A stretch of 14,555 nt of DNA from Cyanothece sp. UBA12306 (GTDB lineage Bacteria > Cyanobacteriota > Cyanobacteriia > Cyanobacteriales > Microcystaceae), in assembly GCA_003448685.1 (NCBI GenBank), contig DLXW01000034.1, positions 3,944 through 18,498 of the forward strand. Reading direction: 5' to 3'. The notes under the pieces were generated by a model. It ran no database searches. It saw only the letters and a list, made by a program, of their open reading frames with translations, and was not told the DNA's origin. Numbering within the stretch: the first letter of the stretch is position 1; every line of letters starts with the position of its first letter. The position numbers were made by a program, and so were the translations under genes. Shown piece after piece: positions 1-6,784 of this stretch.

Positions 1-16
1 GTATCGTAAAATTTAG

Positions 17-33
17 GGTGGGCATTGCCCACC
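17..33. repeat. Short GC-rich hairpin repeat downstream of the antiporter gene
   Basis: A perfect 7-bp stem, GGTGGGC/GCCCACC, with an ATT loop stands in otherwise AT-rich DNA 31 bases beyond the stop of the minus-strand antiporter gene. Read on the minus strand it is followed by CTAAATTTTA, so it could help end the bicA-antiporter transcript, although the U-run is poor. Short palindromes of the type GTGGGCAATGCCCAC are, to my knowledge, scattered in many cyanobacterial genomes. This copy may therefore be a dispersed element and not a dedicated terminator. Confidence 0.55.
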
Positions 34-64
34 AAAATACTGAAAAAGTCAGGTTTTTTAACTT

Positions 65-1456
65 TTAATTTTCCTTAGCTAAAGGAGAACTTTCTGTTAA
101 GCTTTGCCCCTCTCCTTTAAAAGCAAAACGTAACAAAGGAGGAGCGATGAATGTAGTCAGAATCACCATGATAATGATAGCAGCTTGTAGGGGTTTATCC
201 AAAACTCCGCTCGCTGCACCAATACCCGCAAAAACTAAGCCAACTTCACCACGAGGAATCATGCCAATTCCAATAGCTAACCGATTTATCTTTTCTTGAC
301 CAAAGATTGACCAACCTGTGATTATTTTACCGATAATAGCAACCACAATTAAGAAAGCTGCAATAACTAATCCTTGACGATTATCGGCACTATTAGGATT
401 AAGAACACTCAGATCAACTTTGGCACCCACGCAAACAAAGAAAACGGGAACTAAGATGTCAGCAATGGGAATAATTTGTTGATCCAATTCCTTGCGTTTA
501 TCGGTTTCATCTAATACCAAACCAGCAGCAAATGCCCCTAAAATGGCTTCTAAATGAATTACATTAGCCAAGAACGCCATGGCAAAAGCAAATATTAAAG
601 CAGGGATAACTAACTTACCTCGTGTTTGTAGTTTTTCGGCGATCGCTACAAAGCTTTTATTAAAAAATTGACCCAATAAGATTGAACCCAATAAGAAGGC
701 CGTGGCACTAATAATTAGGTAGACTAAGTTCATTAAATCTACCTCTCCTGTTTTAGCTAAACTAGCAACAACGGCTAAAACAATGATACCAAGAACGTCA
801 TCAATAACCGCCGCACCAACAATAATTTGACCTTCAGTAGACTTCAACTGTCCTAACTCTGAAAGTACCTTAGATGTAATACCAATACTGGTTGCTGTTA
901 ATGCTGCACCAGCAAATATAGCTGGAATAGTTGCCATGTTAAAGATTAAAATTAATCCTATTGTACCGGCAATAAAAGGAGCAACAACCCCTACTACAGC
1001 TACTATAGCTGCTCGGGAGCCAACTTTTTGTAATTCCCTTAAATCAGATTCTAAACCAATTTCAAATAAGAGAATAATTACCCCTATTTCAGCTAAGACA
1101 GAAAGTACCTCACTTTGGGTAGCAAATACTTCTTGAATACTGTCAGCACTTAGACCAGCAAATTGTTGCAAAATAGTCATTACAACCGAATCACTAGCAA
1201 CTGCTCCATTTTCAGGAAATACTAATAAGTGTAAGGCCGAAACTCCTACTATTGCACCAGCGACTAATTCTCCCAAAACAGGAGGTAAATCAACTAATTT
1301 AGACAGTTCTCCTCCCAGTTTACTGGCAAGATAGATAAAAATGAGACTCAGTAAAACCCCTGCTAAAATCATTGGGGCGGCTTCAGTATTAGGAGTATTA
1401 GCTAACAAATGAATGGGAATTAATGCAAAATTAAAAATTGATTCTAAATGGCTCAT
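65..1456 (-). CDS. nhaS3: Na+/H+ antiporter, CPA2 family, NhaS3-like
   Basis: Integral membrane cation:proton antiporter that would expel Na+ (possibly K+) in exchange for H+. The protein is strongly hydrophobic, with about 12 membrane segments. The paired aspartates of electrogenic CPA2 antiporters lie in GAAVIDDVLG (Asp219-Asp220 counted from the chosen start), behind the ATSIGITSKVL segment. A conserved IPRGEVGLVFAG segment follows near the C-terminus. Overall it resembles Synechocystis NhaS3, a thylakoid antiporter; that match is from memory. I chose the ATG at 1456 (463 residues). The frame extends to a TTG at 1513, but that codon lies inside an inverted repeat and the extra 19 residues are polar and unlike the family. 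Neither start has a clear ribosome binding site. The gene follows bicA by 110 bases on the same strand and probably recycles the Na+ that BicA brings in. Confidence 0.88.
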   Translation of the reverse strand: MSHLESIFNFALIPIHLLANTPNTEAAPMILAGVLLSLIFIYLASKLGGELSKLVDLPPVLGELVAGAIVGVSALHLLVFPENGAVASDSVVMTILQQFAGLSADSIQEVFATQSEVLSVLAEIGVIILLFEIGLESDLRELQKVGSRAAIVAVVGVVAPFIAGTIGLILIFNMATIPAIFAGAALTATSIGITSKVLSELGQLKSTEGQIIVGAAVIDDVLGIIVLAVVASLAKTGEVDLMNLVYLIISATAFLLGSILLGQFFNKSFVAIAEKLQTRGKLVIPALIFAFAMAFLANVIHLEAILGAFAAGLVLDETDKRKELDQQIIPIADILVPVFFVCVGAKVDLSVLNPNSADNRQGLVIAAFLIVVAIIGKIITGWSIFGQEKINRLAIGIGMIPRGEVGLVFAGIGAASGVLDKPLQAAIIIMVILTTFIAPPLLRFAFKGEGQSLTESSPLAKEN

Positions 1457-1505
1457 AGCTATTTTTGATTGTGTTTGAAAATGATACAAAACTTGAACTA
1501 AATGT

Positions 1506-1556
1506 AGCTTCAATTAATCAAAATAATCAAAATAATTTACTCAATTAATTGAAGCT
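1506..1556. promoter_or_regulatory. 13-bp inverted repeat between bicA and the antiporter gene
   Basis: Two perfect 13-bp arms, AGCTTCAATTAAT (1506-1518) and ATTAATTGAAGCT (1544-1556), flank a 25-base AT-rich spacer. The spacer contains about two copies of AATAATCAA. The right arm also carries a self-palindrome, TCAATTAATTGA (1541-1552). The element starts 10 bases past the bicA stop and lies 50 bases before the antiporter ATG. On the coding (minus) strand it is not followed by a T-run, so an ordinary terminator is unlikely. It could be an operator pair, an attenuating hairpin or an RNA processing site. Confidence 0.5.
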
Positions 1557-1566
1557 TTTGAGCAGT

Positions 1567-3261
1567 TTAAACAAGGATTCGAGGACTAATGTTGTTCTGA
1601 GGAACATCTACAATAGTTGGGTCAACATAATTGACGGCTTCTTTGAGAGCTAAAGTCCTATCTTTGAGAATATTTTGTTCAGGAATCATATCCATGATGC
1701 CCATTGTTCTCAGGCGTTTTTCAGCTTGTCCACTAACCCCAACCAGAAACACTTGACGATCTTTTTCTAAAGCTTCTTTAATGGCATTTTCTAAAGCTAA
1801 GGAAGAAGTTACTCCTAAAATGGGAACTTCAGACAAGTCTAACACCAAAGCTCGATAATCATTAATCAAATTATGTTCACGAGAGATAGCTTTAGCAACT
1901 CCAAAAATCATTGGACCACTGAGATAGAACAGAAGAACCCGACCATTAGCCTGTTCTAATAAGAATTTTTCTTCGGGATTAAGATCGATTTCTTCATCAT
2001 CGTAGGTAACAGCTTTAACTTTGTCAGCACGATGGTTAGAGAGGCGTTCAATGGTAAGAACATTAGCAATAAATACCCCAACTCCAACCGCAACAATTAG
2101 GTCAACAAATACGGTAAGAGCAATCACTCCATACATAATTAAGGCTGCTTTGATAGAGATTTTGTGAGCTCTTTTGAGGAAACCCCAGTCCACAATATCC
2201 ATACCTACTTTGAAAGCAATACCCGCTAAGACTGCGCTAGGAATACCAGTTAAGTATTGACTAAATCCTAAGACAACAACCATTAAAACTAAGGCGCGGG
2301 TTAGACCAGAAAGCGCGCTTCTTCCCCCAGATTGGATGTTAACCACTGTTCCCATGGTTGCACCTGCGCCAGGAAGACCACCAAATAATCCAGAGGCTAA
2401 ATTACCAATCCCTTGTCCGATTAATTCTTTATCAGAGTTATGTTCAGTGCGGGTTAAACTATCAGCTACCAATGAAGTTAGCAAAGCGTCAATACAGCCT
2501 AACATTCCTAACACTAAACCATCAACTATCATGGTTTGCAATTGAGCCGCACTAAAGGTTGGCATTTGTAAGCTGGGTAAACCAACCGAAATTTCACCAA
2601 TGGTGCGGATATCCGAGTTCCTAAATAACAAGACAGAAATTAAAGTTCCGACAATTAATGCTAATAATTGGGGGGGCAAAAACTTCTTTAACTTACTCGG
2701 ATAAAACAGCAGAATGGCAACCGTTAAACCTGCTAATAAGGTTTCTATGGGATTAATATTACCCAGCAATTGGGGTAAATTCTGTACTGTTCCAATGACT
2801 CCTCCTTTCGGACTAGCTTGTCCTAAAAAGGGTGCGGTTTGCAGAATAATTAGAATTACGCCAATCCCTGACATAAAGCCCGAAATCACTGTATAGGGCA
2901 TCAGGGTAACATATTTACCCAGTTTTAAAACCCCAAACATAATTTGGAAAACTCCCGCCAGCATGACTACGGTAAAAGCCATAGCTAGTCCATTTTCAGG
3001 GTTTGCTGCCGTTAAATTAGCAATTACGGCAGTCATTACCACTGTCATTGGACCGGTGGGTTCGGAAATTAGGGTGGGAGTTCCCCCAAATAAAGCAGCA
3101 AAAAAGCCGATGATAATCGCTCCCCAGAGCCCAGCCGATGCCCCCGCACCGGATGCAACCCCGAAGGTTAAGGCCATGGGTAGGGCAATTACCGCAGCCG
3201 TTATTCCCCCGAAAATATCCCCTTTGATGTTTCTAAAATGGATTTTGTTAGTTATGCTCAT
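1567..3261 (-). CDS. bicA: BicA, Na+-dependent bicarbonate transporter (SulP family)
   Basis: Low-affinity, high-flux HCO3-/Na+ symporter of the plasma membrane, part of the cyanobacterial CO2-concentrating mechanism. The 564-residue length fits the family. The N-terminus (ITNKIHFRNIKGDIFGG) and the TPTLISEPTGPMTVV segment (61-75) are almost as in characterised BicA proteins. Thr69, Asp257, Thr261 and Thr301 sit where the Na+/bicarbonate site residues of Synechocystis BicA lie, shifted by at most one. About 14 membrane segments fill residues 15-405. A cytoplasmic STAS domain follows (about 438-547), with core LVLDLSEVPILGVTSSLALE. The start is the ATG at 3261; no strong Shine-Dalgarno is seen. 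The antiporter gene lies immediately downstream on the same strand, and the dipeptidase gene diverges upstream. Confidence 0.96.
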   Translation of the reverse strand: MSITNKIHFRNIKGDIFGGITAAVIALPMALTFGVASGAGASAGLWGAIIIGFFAALFGGTPTLISEPTGPMTVVMTAVIANLTAANPENGLAMAFTVVMLAGVFQIMFGVLKLGKYVTLMPYTVISGFMSGIGVILIILQTAPFLGQASPKGGVIGTVQNLPQLLGNINPIETLLAGLTVAILLFYPSKLKKFLPPQLLALIVGTLISVLLFRNSDIRTIGEISVGLPSLQMPTFSAAQLQTMIVDGLVLGMLGCIDALLTSLVADSLTRTEHNSDKELIGQGIGNLASGLFGGLPGAGATMGTVVNIQSGGRSALSGLTRALVLMVVVLGFSQYLTGIPSAVLAGIAFKVGMDIVDWGFLKRAHKISIKAALIMYGVIALTVFVDLIVAVGVGVFIANVLTIERLSNHRADKVKAVTYDDEEIDLNPEEKFLLEQANGRVLLFYLSGPMIFGVAKAISREHNLINDYRALVLDLSEVPILGVTSSLALENAIKEALEKDRQVFLVGVSGQAEKRLRTMGIMDMIPEQNILKDRTLALKEAVNYVDPTIVDVPQNNISPRILV

Positions 3262-3350
3262 TAATCTGTTTTAAGTGGAATGTGCATTAATCTTTACATA
3301 GAAGAAAAACTATTGTCTATTTTATTCCATAGCTTAAAGTCTATGTTTAA

Positions 3351-3378
3351 ATCATACAGGTCTTTGAGCAAAATGCAA
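3351..3378 (-). promoter_or_regulatory. Candidate bicA promoter
   Basis: On the minus strand TTGCAT (3373-3378) is followed after 16 bases by TATGAT (3351-3356). This would start transcription near 3344 and give a leader of about 80 bases before the bicA ATG. The -10 box matches the consensus at five of six bases; the -35 box is weak. Prediction only. Confidence 0.35.
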
Positions 3379-3551
3379 TAGTCAAAATTAAAAATTTCTT
3401 AATTATTATTAAAATACTAGTTTATTATTGAATATAGAAGATATTTTGCAATAAAAAGGGTAAATCTTAGTTATTTCAGGTCATTGATCGAGAAAGATCC
3501 TGTTTTTAATCGTTTTTTACCAGATATTTAATCTATTAATCTCCAAAATCA

Positions 3552-3560
3552 TGCTATAAA
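3552..3560 (+). promoter_or_regulatory. Candidate extended -10 promoter for the dipeptidase gene
   Basis: TGCTATAAA fits an extended -10 box (TG-N-TATAAT-like) about 90 bases before the dipeptidase ATG. No good -35 box is present at the usual distance. It is weak evidence, but the best candidate in this spacer for the plus direction. Confidence 0.3.
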
Positions 3561-3651
3561 GGAAAGAGTATCAAAGAATTACCAACCTTCGAGAGGAATT
3601 TTTGCCAAAGGAAACCACCAACTTTATTCTTCAAGAATAATTCAACAATCA

Positions 3652-4341
3652 ATGAAACCTTATCATAATATCCCTATTCAAGACTGTGGTGAACCTTTAG
3701 TTACTATTCCCTTAGAAAAATTTGTCAGAGAATCTCCTCATCCTTATGAAAAATTAGGAGCAAATTATAATGGGAAATCTCCTTATTATTTACGTCAAGG
3801 AATTGTTGCTGCTTTATTAACTGCTCAAACTTATTTACAAGAAGAATATCCTCAGTGGAAAATTCAAATTTTTGATGCTTATCGACCGGTAGAAGTACAA
3901 CAATTCATGGTAGATTATACCTTTGATTTAGTGTTAGAAAAACAAGGATTAAATCTAGAAAAATTATCAGACCAACAGAAACAAAATATCTGGGAACAAG
4001 TCTATCAAATTTGGGCAATTCCTAGCGAAAATCCAGCCACTCCCCCACCCCATAGTACGGGTGCAGCAGTTGATATTACCCTAGTTGATCAAACTGGAAA
4101 AGCTATTAATATGGGAGGAGAAATAGACGAATTGTCCGAGCGATCGCAACCTAATTATTATGCTAATAGTAAGAATGAAACTGAATATACTTATCATCGA
4201 CGAAGGGAAATATTAAATAAAATTATGATCAAAGCTGGATTTTCTCGCCATCCTGGGGAATGGTGGCATTTTTCTTTAGGAGATCAAATGTGGGCTTGGC
4301 AAACCAAGCAAGAAATTGCTTTTTATGGTAAAGTTGCTTGA
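3652..4341 (+). CDS. D-alanyl-D-alanine dipeptidase, M15D family (VanX/DdpX-like)
   Basis: Zinc dipeptidase that would hydrolyse free D-Ala-D-Ala. The zinc and catalytic residues of VanX are all in place and correctly spaced. His134 and Asp141 lie in PHSTGAAVDITLVD (VanX pattern HxxGxAxD). Glu203 and His206 lie in GEWWHF (ExxWH). Arg78 in FDAYRP matches the substrate-stabilising arginine. There is no signal peptide, so the enzyme is probably cytoplasmic, consistent with turnover of D-Ala-D-Ala or peptidoglycan fragments. No VanH/VanA partner is nearby, so I do not infer a vancomycin-resistance cluster. The ATG at 3652 has no good ribosome binding site. The frame stays open upstream, but there the residues do not look like the family and no ATG precedes. 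Confidence 0.9.
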   Translation: MKPYHNIPIQDCGEPLVTIPLEKFVRESPHPYEKLGANYNGKSPYYLRQGIVAALLTAQTYLQEEYPQWKIQIFDAYRPVEVQQFMVDYTFDLVLEKQGLNLEKLSDQQKQNIWEQVYQIWAIPSENPATPPPHSTGAAVDITLVDQTGKAINMGGEIDELSERSQPNYYANSKNETEYTYHRRREILNKIMIKAGFSRHPGEWWHFSLGDQMWAWQTKQEIAFYGKVA

Positions 4342-4424
4342 TCAATAGCCAAAAAAATTGACCAAAACTATATTAAGCTTTGTAAATCAAATAGCCTATT
4401 ACACCTAATTTTAGAAAAAGACTA

Positions 4425-4430
4425 TATAAT
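4425..4430 (+). promoter_or_regulatory. Consensus -10 box (TATAAT) for the Rieske oxygenase gene
   Basis: A perfect TATAAT lies 79 bases before the start codon, with no recognisable -35 box at 16-18 bases. Transcription would start near 4437, which puts the 22-bp palindrome just downstream, within the first bases of the transcript. Cyanobacterial promoters often lack a -35 box and depend on an activator; that is family knowledge, not shown here. Confidence 0.45.
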
Positions 4431-4443
4431 TTTGGGGACGTTG

Positions 4444-4465
4444 CTCTCTAAATTAATTTAGAGAG
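4444..4465. promoter_or_regulatory. Perfect 22-bp palindrome, probable operator or leader hairpin
   Basis: The half-site CTCTCTAAATT is followed directly by its exact reverse complement. The palindrome begins about 14 bases after the TATAAT box and ends 25 bases before the AGGAG of the oxygenase gene. A repressor dimer bound here would block transcription. As RNA it would form a 9-bp stem with a UUAA loop. No T-run follows, so it is not a terminator. Confidence 0.6.
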
Positions 4466-4490
4466 GAAAATTTGTGGTGTAAAAATTAAT

Positions 4491-4495
4491 AGGAG
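4491..4495 (+). promoter_or_regulatory. Ribosome binding site AGGAG for the Rieske gene
   Basis: AGGAG lies 13 bases before the ATG at 4509, a slightly long spacing. It supports this start over the later methionines of the frame. Confidence 0.5.
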
Positions 4496-4508
4496 TGTTA
4501 ATTAAGTT

Positions 4509-5597
4509 ATGGTGCAAACTAATCAAAAAATTACTCATTTACCAGACAATAATTATTCTGTAAAAGTTTCATCAGACTTAAGAAAAATAGGTTTAAATCC
4601 TAACTTTTGGTATCCTTTAGCACAAACAAAAGAAGTTAAAGTAGAAAAACCCTACGCAGTAAGTTTTGGTGGAGATCCTATAGTTTTAATTCGTACAAAA
4701 TCTCAGCAAGTTTTTGCTCTTGAAGATCGTTGTGCGCACCGACAAATTCCCCTTAGTATGGGTATAGTTTGTCAAAACACAATTAAATGTAGTTATCATG
4801 CTTGGGAATATAACCAAACAGGAAAAGTAGTAAAAGTTCCCTATTTACCCGAAGGATGTCCTCTACCAAAGGGAGTAAAAAGTTATCCTTGTCGAGAAGC
4901 TTATGGTCATATTTTCGTGTTTCCTGGAACAGCAAAATTAGCAGAAACCGTACCTTTTCCTGATATCAAAAATTGGTTTAGTTCTGACTATAAAACCATG
5001 TATTTTTCCCGTCTTGTTAATTGCCATTATTCATTTCTTAAAGAAAACTTAATGGACATGAACCACCAATTTTTGCATCGTAGATTCATGGGAAAAGTGA
5101 AACCAACCCTATTAGAAAACTCTAAAGGAGATAATTGGGTAGAAGCTAAATTTAAGTTTAGGGGTGAACCCCATCCCAGTGCTAAATTAGTTTTAGCTGC
5201 GGGAAGAAAACCAGAATCAGATTCAGAAGATTATGATTTTGATGTGATGACAATTACGACAGAATATCCCTATCAAACTTTAAGAGTTTGCCCTCCAGGT
5301 TCTGATGAACCTCTGCTTGATCTTTGGGTTGCTTATATACCTGTTGATCAAGAACAAAAAAAGAATCATAGTTTCGGAATGTTGATGATTCGTAAACCTA
5401 AAATACCAGGATTAATTAATCTTTTATGGCCTTTAATGCGTTATTTTACTAATGTTATTTTTGCAGAAGATAAAATGATTGTTGAAGCTGAACAAAAAGC
5501 TTATGATCTTCAAGGGGGAGACTGGAATCAAGAAATATTTCCAGTTCTGGTTGATGTTCGCGAATTACTCTCTCAAAAAGGAGTTCCTTTAACTTAG
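4509..5597 (+). CDS. Rieske non-heme iron oxygenase (aromatic ring-hydroxylating type, alpha subunit)
   Basis: Oxygenase that takes electrons through a Rieske [2Fe-2S] centre to a mononuclear iron site. The N-terminal Rieske domain (about residues 30-140) has Cys75-x-His77 and Cys94-x2-His97. The iron motif ENLMDMNHQFLH supplies Asp183, His186 and His190. The family usually spaces the two histidines HxxxxH; here it is HxxxH, one residue shorter. The acidic segment AEDKMIVEAEQKAYD near the C-terminus is where the third iron ligand is expected. The 362-residue length fits single-subunit enzymes such as PaO/CAO/Tic55 or vanillate-demethylase relatives. No chloroplast-type membrane tail is evident. 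The substrate cannot be told from the sequence; a pigment, lipid or aromatic are all possible. No reductase or ferredoxin gene is adjacent, so host ferredoxin is a likely donor. It appears to be transcribed alone from its own promoter. Confidence 0.9.
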   Translation: MVQTNQKITHLPDNNYSVKVSSDLRKIGLNPNFWYPLAQTKEVKVEKPYAVSFGGDPIVLIRTKSQQVFALEDRCAHRQIPLSMGIVCQNTIKCSYHAWEYNQTGKVVKVPYLPEGCPLPKGVKSYPCREAYGHIFVFPGTAKLAETVPFPDIKNWFSSDYKTMYFSRLVNCHYSFLKENLMDMNHQFLHRRFMGKVKPTLLENSKGDNWVEAKFKFRGEPHPSAKLVLAAGRKPESDSEDYDFDVMTITTEYPYQTLRVCPPGSDEPLLDLWVAYIPVDQEQKKNHSFGMLMIRKPKIPGLINLLWPLMRYFTNVIFAEDKMIVEAEQKAYDLQGGDWNQEIFPVLVDVRELLSQKGVPLT

Positions 5598-5679
5598 AAT
5601 ATTGATTGATAAAATTTAGTCATGCAAAAAAGACGGGTTTCAGGCATAATAAAAAACAACTAAGGTTAGCAATTTTATT

Positions 5680-6735
5680 ATGCCCCCTTCTAGCAGTAAT
5701 ACCTACAAAAGCAGACTGTTTAACTTTTTGAATCGTCAATCAGTTGAGTTAGGCGATCAAATCTATCGTAGTGCAAGACACCTGAAGTTGGCAGCAAAAT
5801 GGGGAATACAACTCTTGATTTATCCAGTATACCTCGCAGTTCAAGCAGGAAGCACTGCCCGAAAACGACTGGCAAAAGTTACTTCTTCCCATGACTCCTC
5901 AGCTAATTTACCATCCCTAGAAAATGACAAAAAGGTAGCTGCTAAGAATGTCTTACCTCCTGTGGGATGGTTTTGGCAAACCATGGAATGGGTTCAAACC
6001 AGTTCCCTAGCTATTAAAATTAACCTATTTGGAGAATCTTCTTTAATAGTTAATCATCAAGATGTAGAAGTTATTAGTATAGAATCATTTTTAAAAAAGG
6101 AATATCTACAAGATCAAAATACTGATCCTTTTACAATAAAAATGCTTATTTTAGCTGCAATTGATTATTTTTTTTATGGAACTAATGTTGATCAAAAAAT
6201 ACAGGAAAACCCCCAATCTAATTCTAATTTACCACCTGGTAATGTGTTATTCAAAAAAATAGACGATCCTTGGTTATCTTGGGATGATTTATATCAAGAA
6301 ACATCCCCTAATATCCAACAAATTTCAGATCCCCAATTTCCTCCTATTTTAACCCAAACTTCTGCTTCATCTCCTGAACCTAGAAAATCTCGACAAAAAA
6401 ACGTTAAACCTCAACTTAAAAATAGAAATAGAAATAGAAATAGAAATAGATCTAAAACTATTACCAAACCTCAACCTATTACCAAAAAAATAGAAAAGAC
6501 CAAACATATACAAAAATCAGTCACTAAAGTTTCTTTGTCTTATTCTCTAAGTGAACCTCAACCTCAGGATAATTACCAGCAAATATCACCAGATTGGATT
6601 GAGACTAAAGCACAGTCAACGGGTTATGTTAAACATCCTTTAGTTTATGTTTTAGAATTGCTTGATCTGATTATATTATGGTTAGAAGAATGGATTATTA
6701 AATTTTGGAATTGGTTAGGAAAGTTGTTTAAATAA
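5680..6735 (+). CDS. Hypothetical protein with basic Asn-Arg repeat and hydrophobic C-terminal segment
   Basis: I do not recognise this 351-residue protein. The N-terminal part is basic and carries a moderately hydrophobic stretch near residues 40-56 (WGIQLLIYPVYLAVQAG). A more ordered middle follows (about 85-165) with many Ile/Leu/Phe residues. Next comes a Pro/Gln/Ser/Lys-rich low-complexity linker (about 175-300) that contains (Asn-Arg)5 at 248-257. The C-terminal end (about 319-351) is rich in Leu, Ile and Trp with a few charges (VLELLDLIILWLEEWI) and may be an amphipathic or membrane-associating helix. It has no signal peptide. The linker suggests disorder between two membrane- or partner-binding ends. 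It is probably a lineage-specific cyanobacterial protein. The spacers of 82 bases before and 49 bases after are consistent with a stand-alone gene. Confidence 0.75.
   Translation: MPPSSSNTYKSRLFNFLNRQSVELGDQIYRSARHLKLAAKWGIQLLIYPVYLAVQAGSTARKRLAKVTSSHDSSANLPSLENDKKVAAKNVLPPVGWFWQTMEWVQTSSLAIKINLFGESSLIVNHQDVEVISIESFLKKEYLQDQNTDPFTIKMLILAAIDYFFYGTNVDQKIQENPQSNSNLPPGNVLFKKIDDPWLSWDDLYQETSPNIQQISDPQFPPILTQTSASSPEPRKSRQKNVKPQLKNRNRNRNRNRSKTITKPQPITKKIEKTKHIQKSVTKVSLSYSLSEPQPQDNYQQISPDWIETKAQSTGYVKHPLVYVLELLDLIILWLEEWIIKFWNWLGKLFK
6421..6450 (+). repeat. Hexanucleotide tandem repeat (AATAGA)5
   Basis: Five perfect copies of AATAGA lie inside the hypothetical gene and encode alternating Asn-Arg. 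Because the unit is six bases, gain or loss of a unit keeps the frame. The length of the basic linker could therefore vary between strains without breaking the gene. Confidence 0.95.
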
Positions 6736-6784
6736 GTTTATAATAGCTCAAAATAAAAGGATAATTAAGAAACTTAGATTTATT

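Larger units (their letters stand above)
3262..3651. other. 390-base divergent intergenic region
   Basis: Very AT-rich spacer between bicA (minus) and the dipeptidase gene (plus). It contains no convincing coding frame or RNA gene. I see one candidate promoter for each direction, listed separately. I also see a weak GATC-GAGAAA-GATC hairpin at 3486-3499 followed by T-rich sequence. I looked for the LysR-type sites expected for low-CO2 regulation (CcmR/NdhR, CmpR) and found no clear match by eye. Confidence 0.5.

Noticed and set aside
936..1136. Open frame on the plus strand opposite the antiporter gene
   Set aside because: It lies wholly antisense to a well-supported membrane protein and its product is a low-complexity shadow with no start signal.
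2336..3274. Several plus-strand open frames opposite bicA
   Set aside because: They mirror the codon pattern of bicA, overlap each other, and encode Pro/Ala/Ile-rich sequence without recognisable domains.
3486..3515. GATC-GAGAAA-GATC hairpin followed by T-rich sequence, a possible terminator
   Set aside because: The stem is only four pairs and lies between two divergent genes, where no transcript needs to end.
6660..6735. Hydrophobic C-terminus of the hypothetical protein as a PEP-CTERM sorting signal for the exosortase
   Set aside because: No Pro-Glu-Pro motif precedes the helix, acidic residues interrupt it, and the protein has no N-terminal signal peptide.
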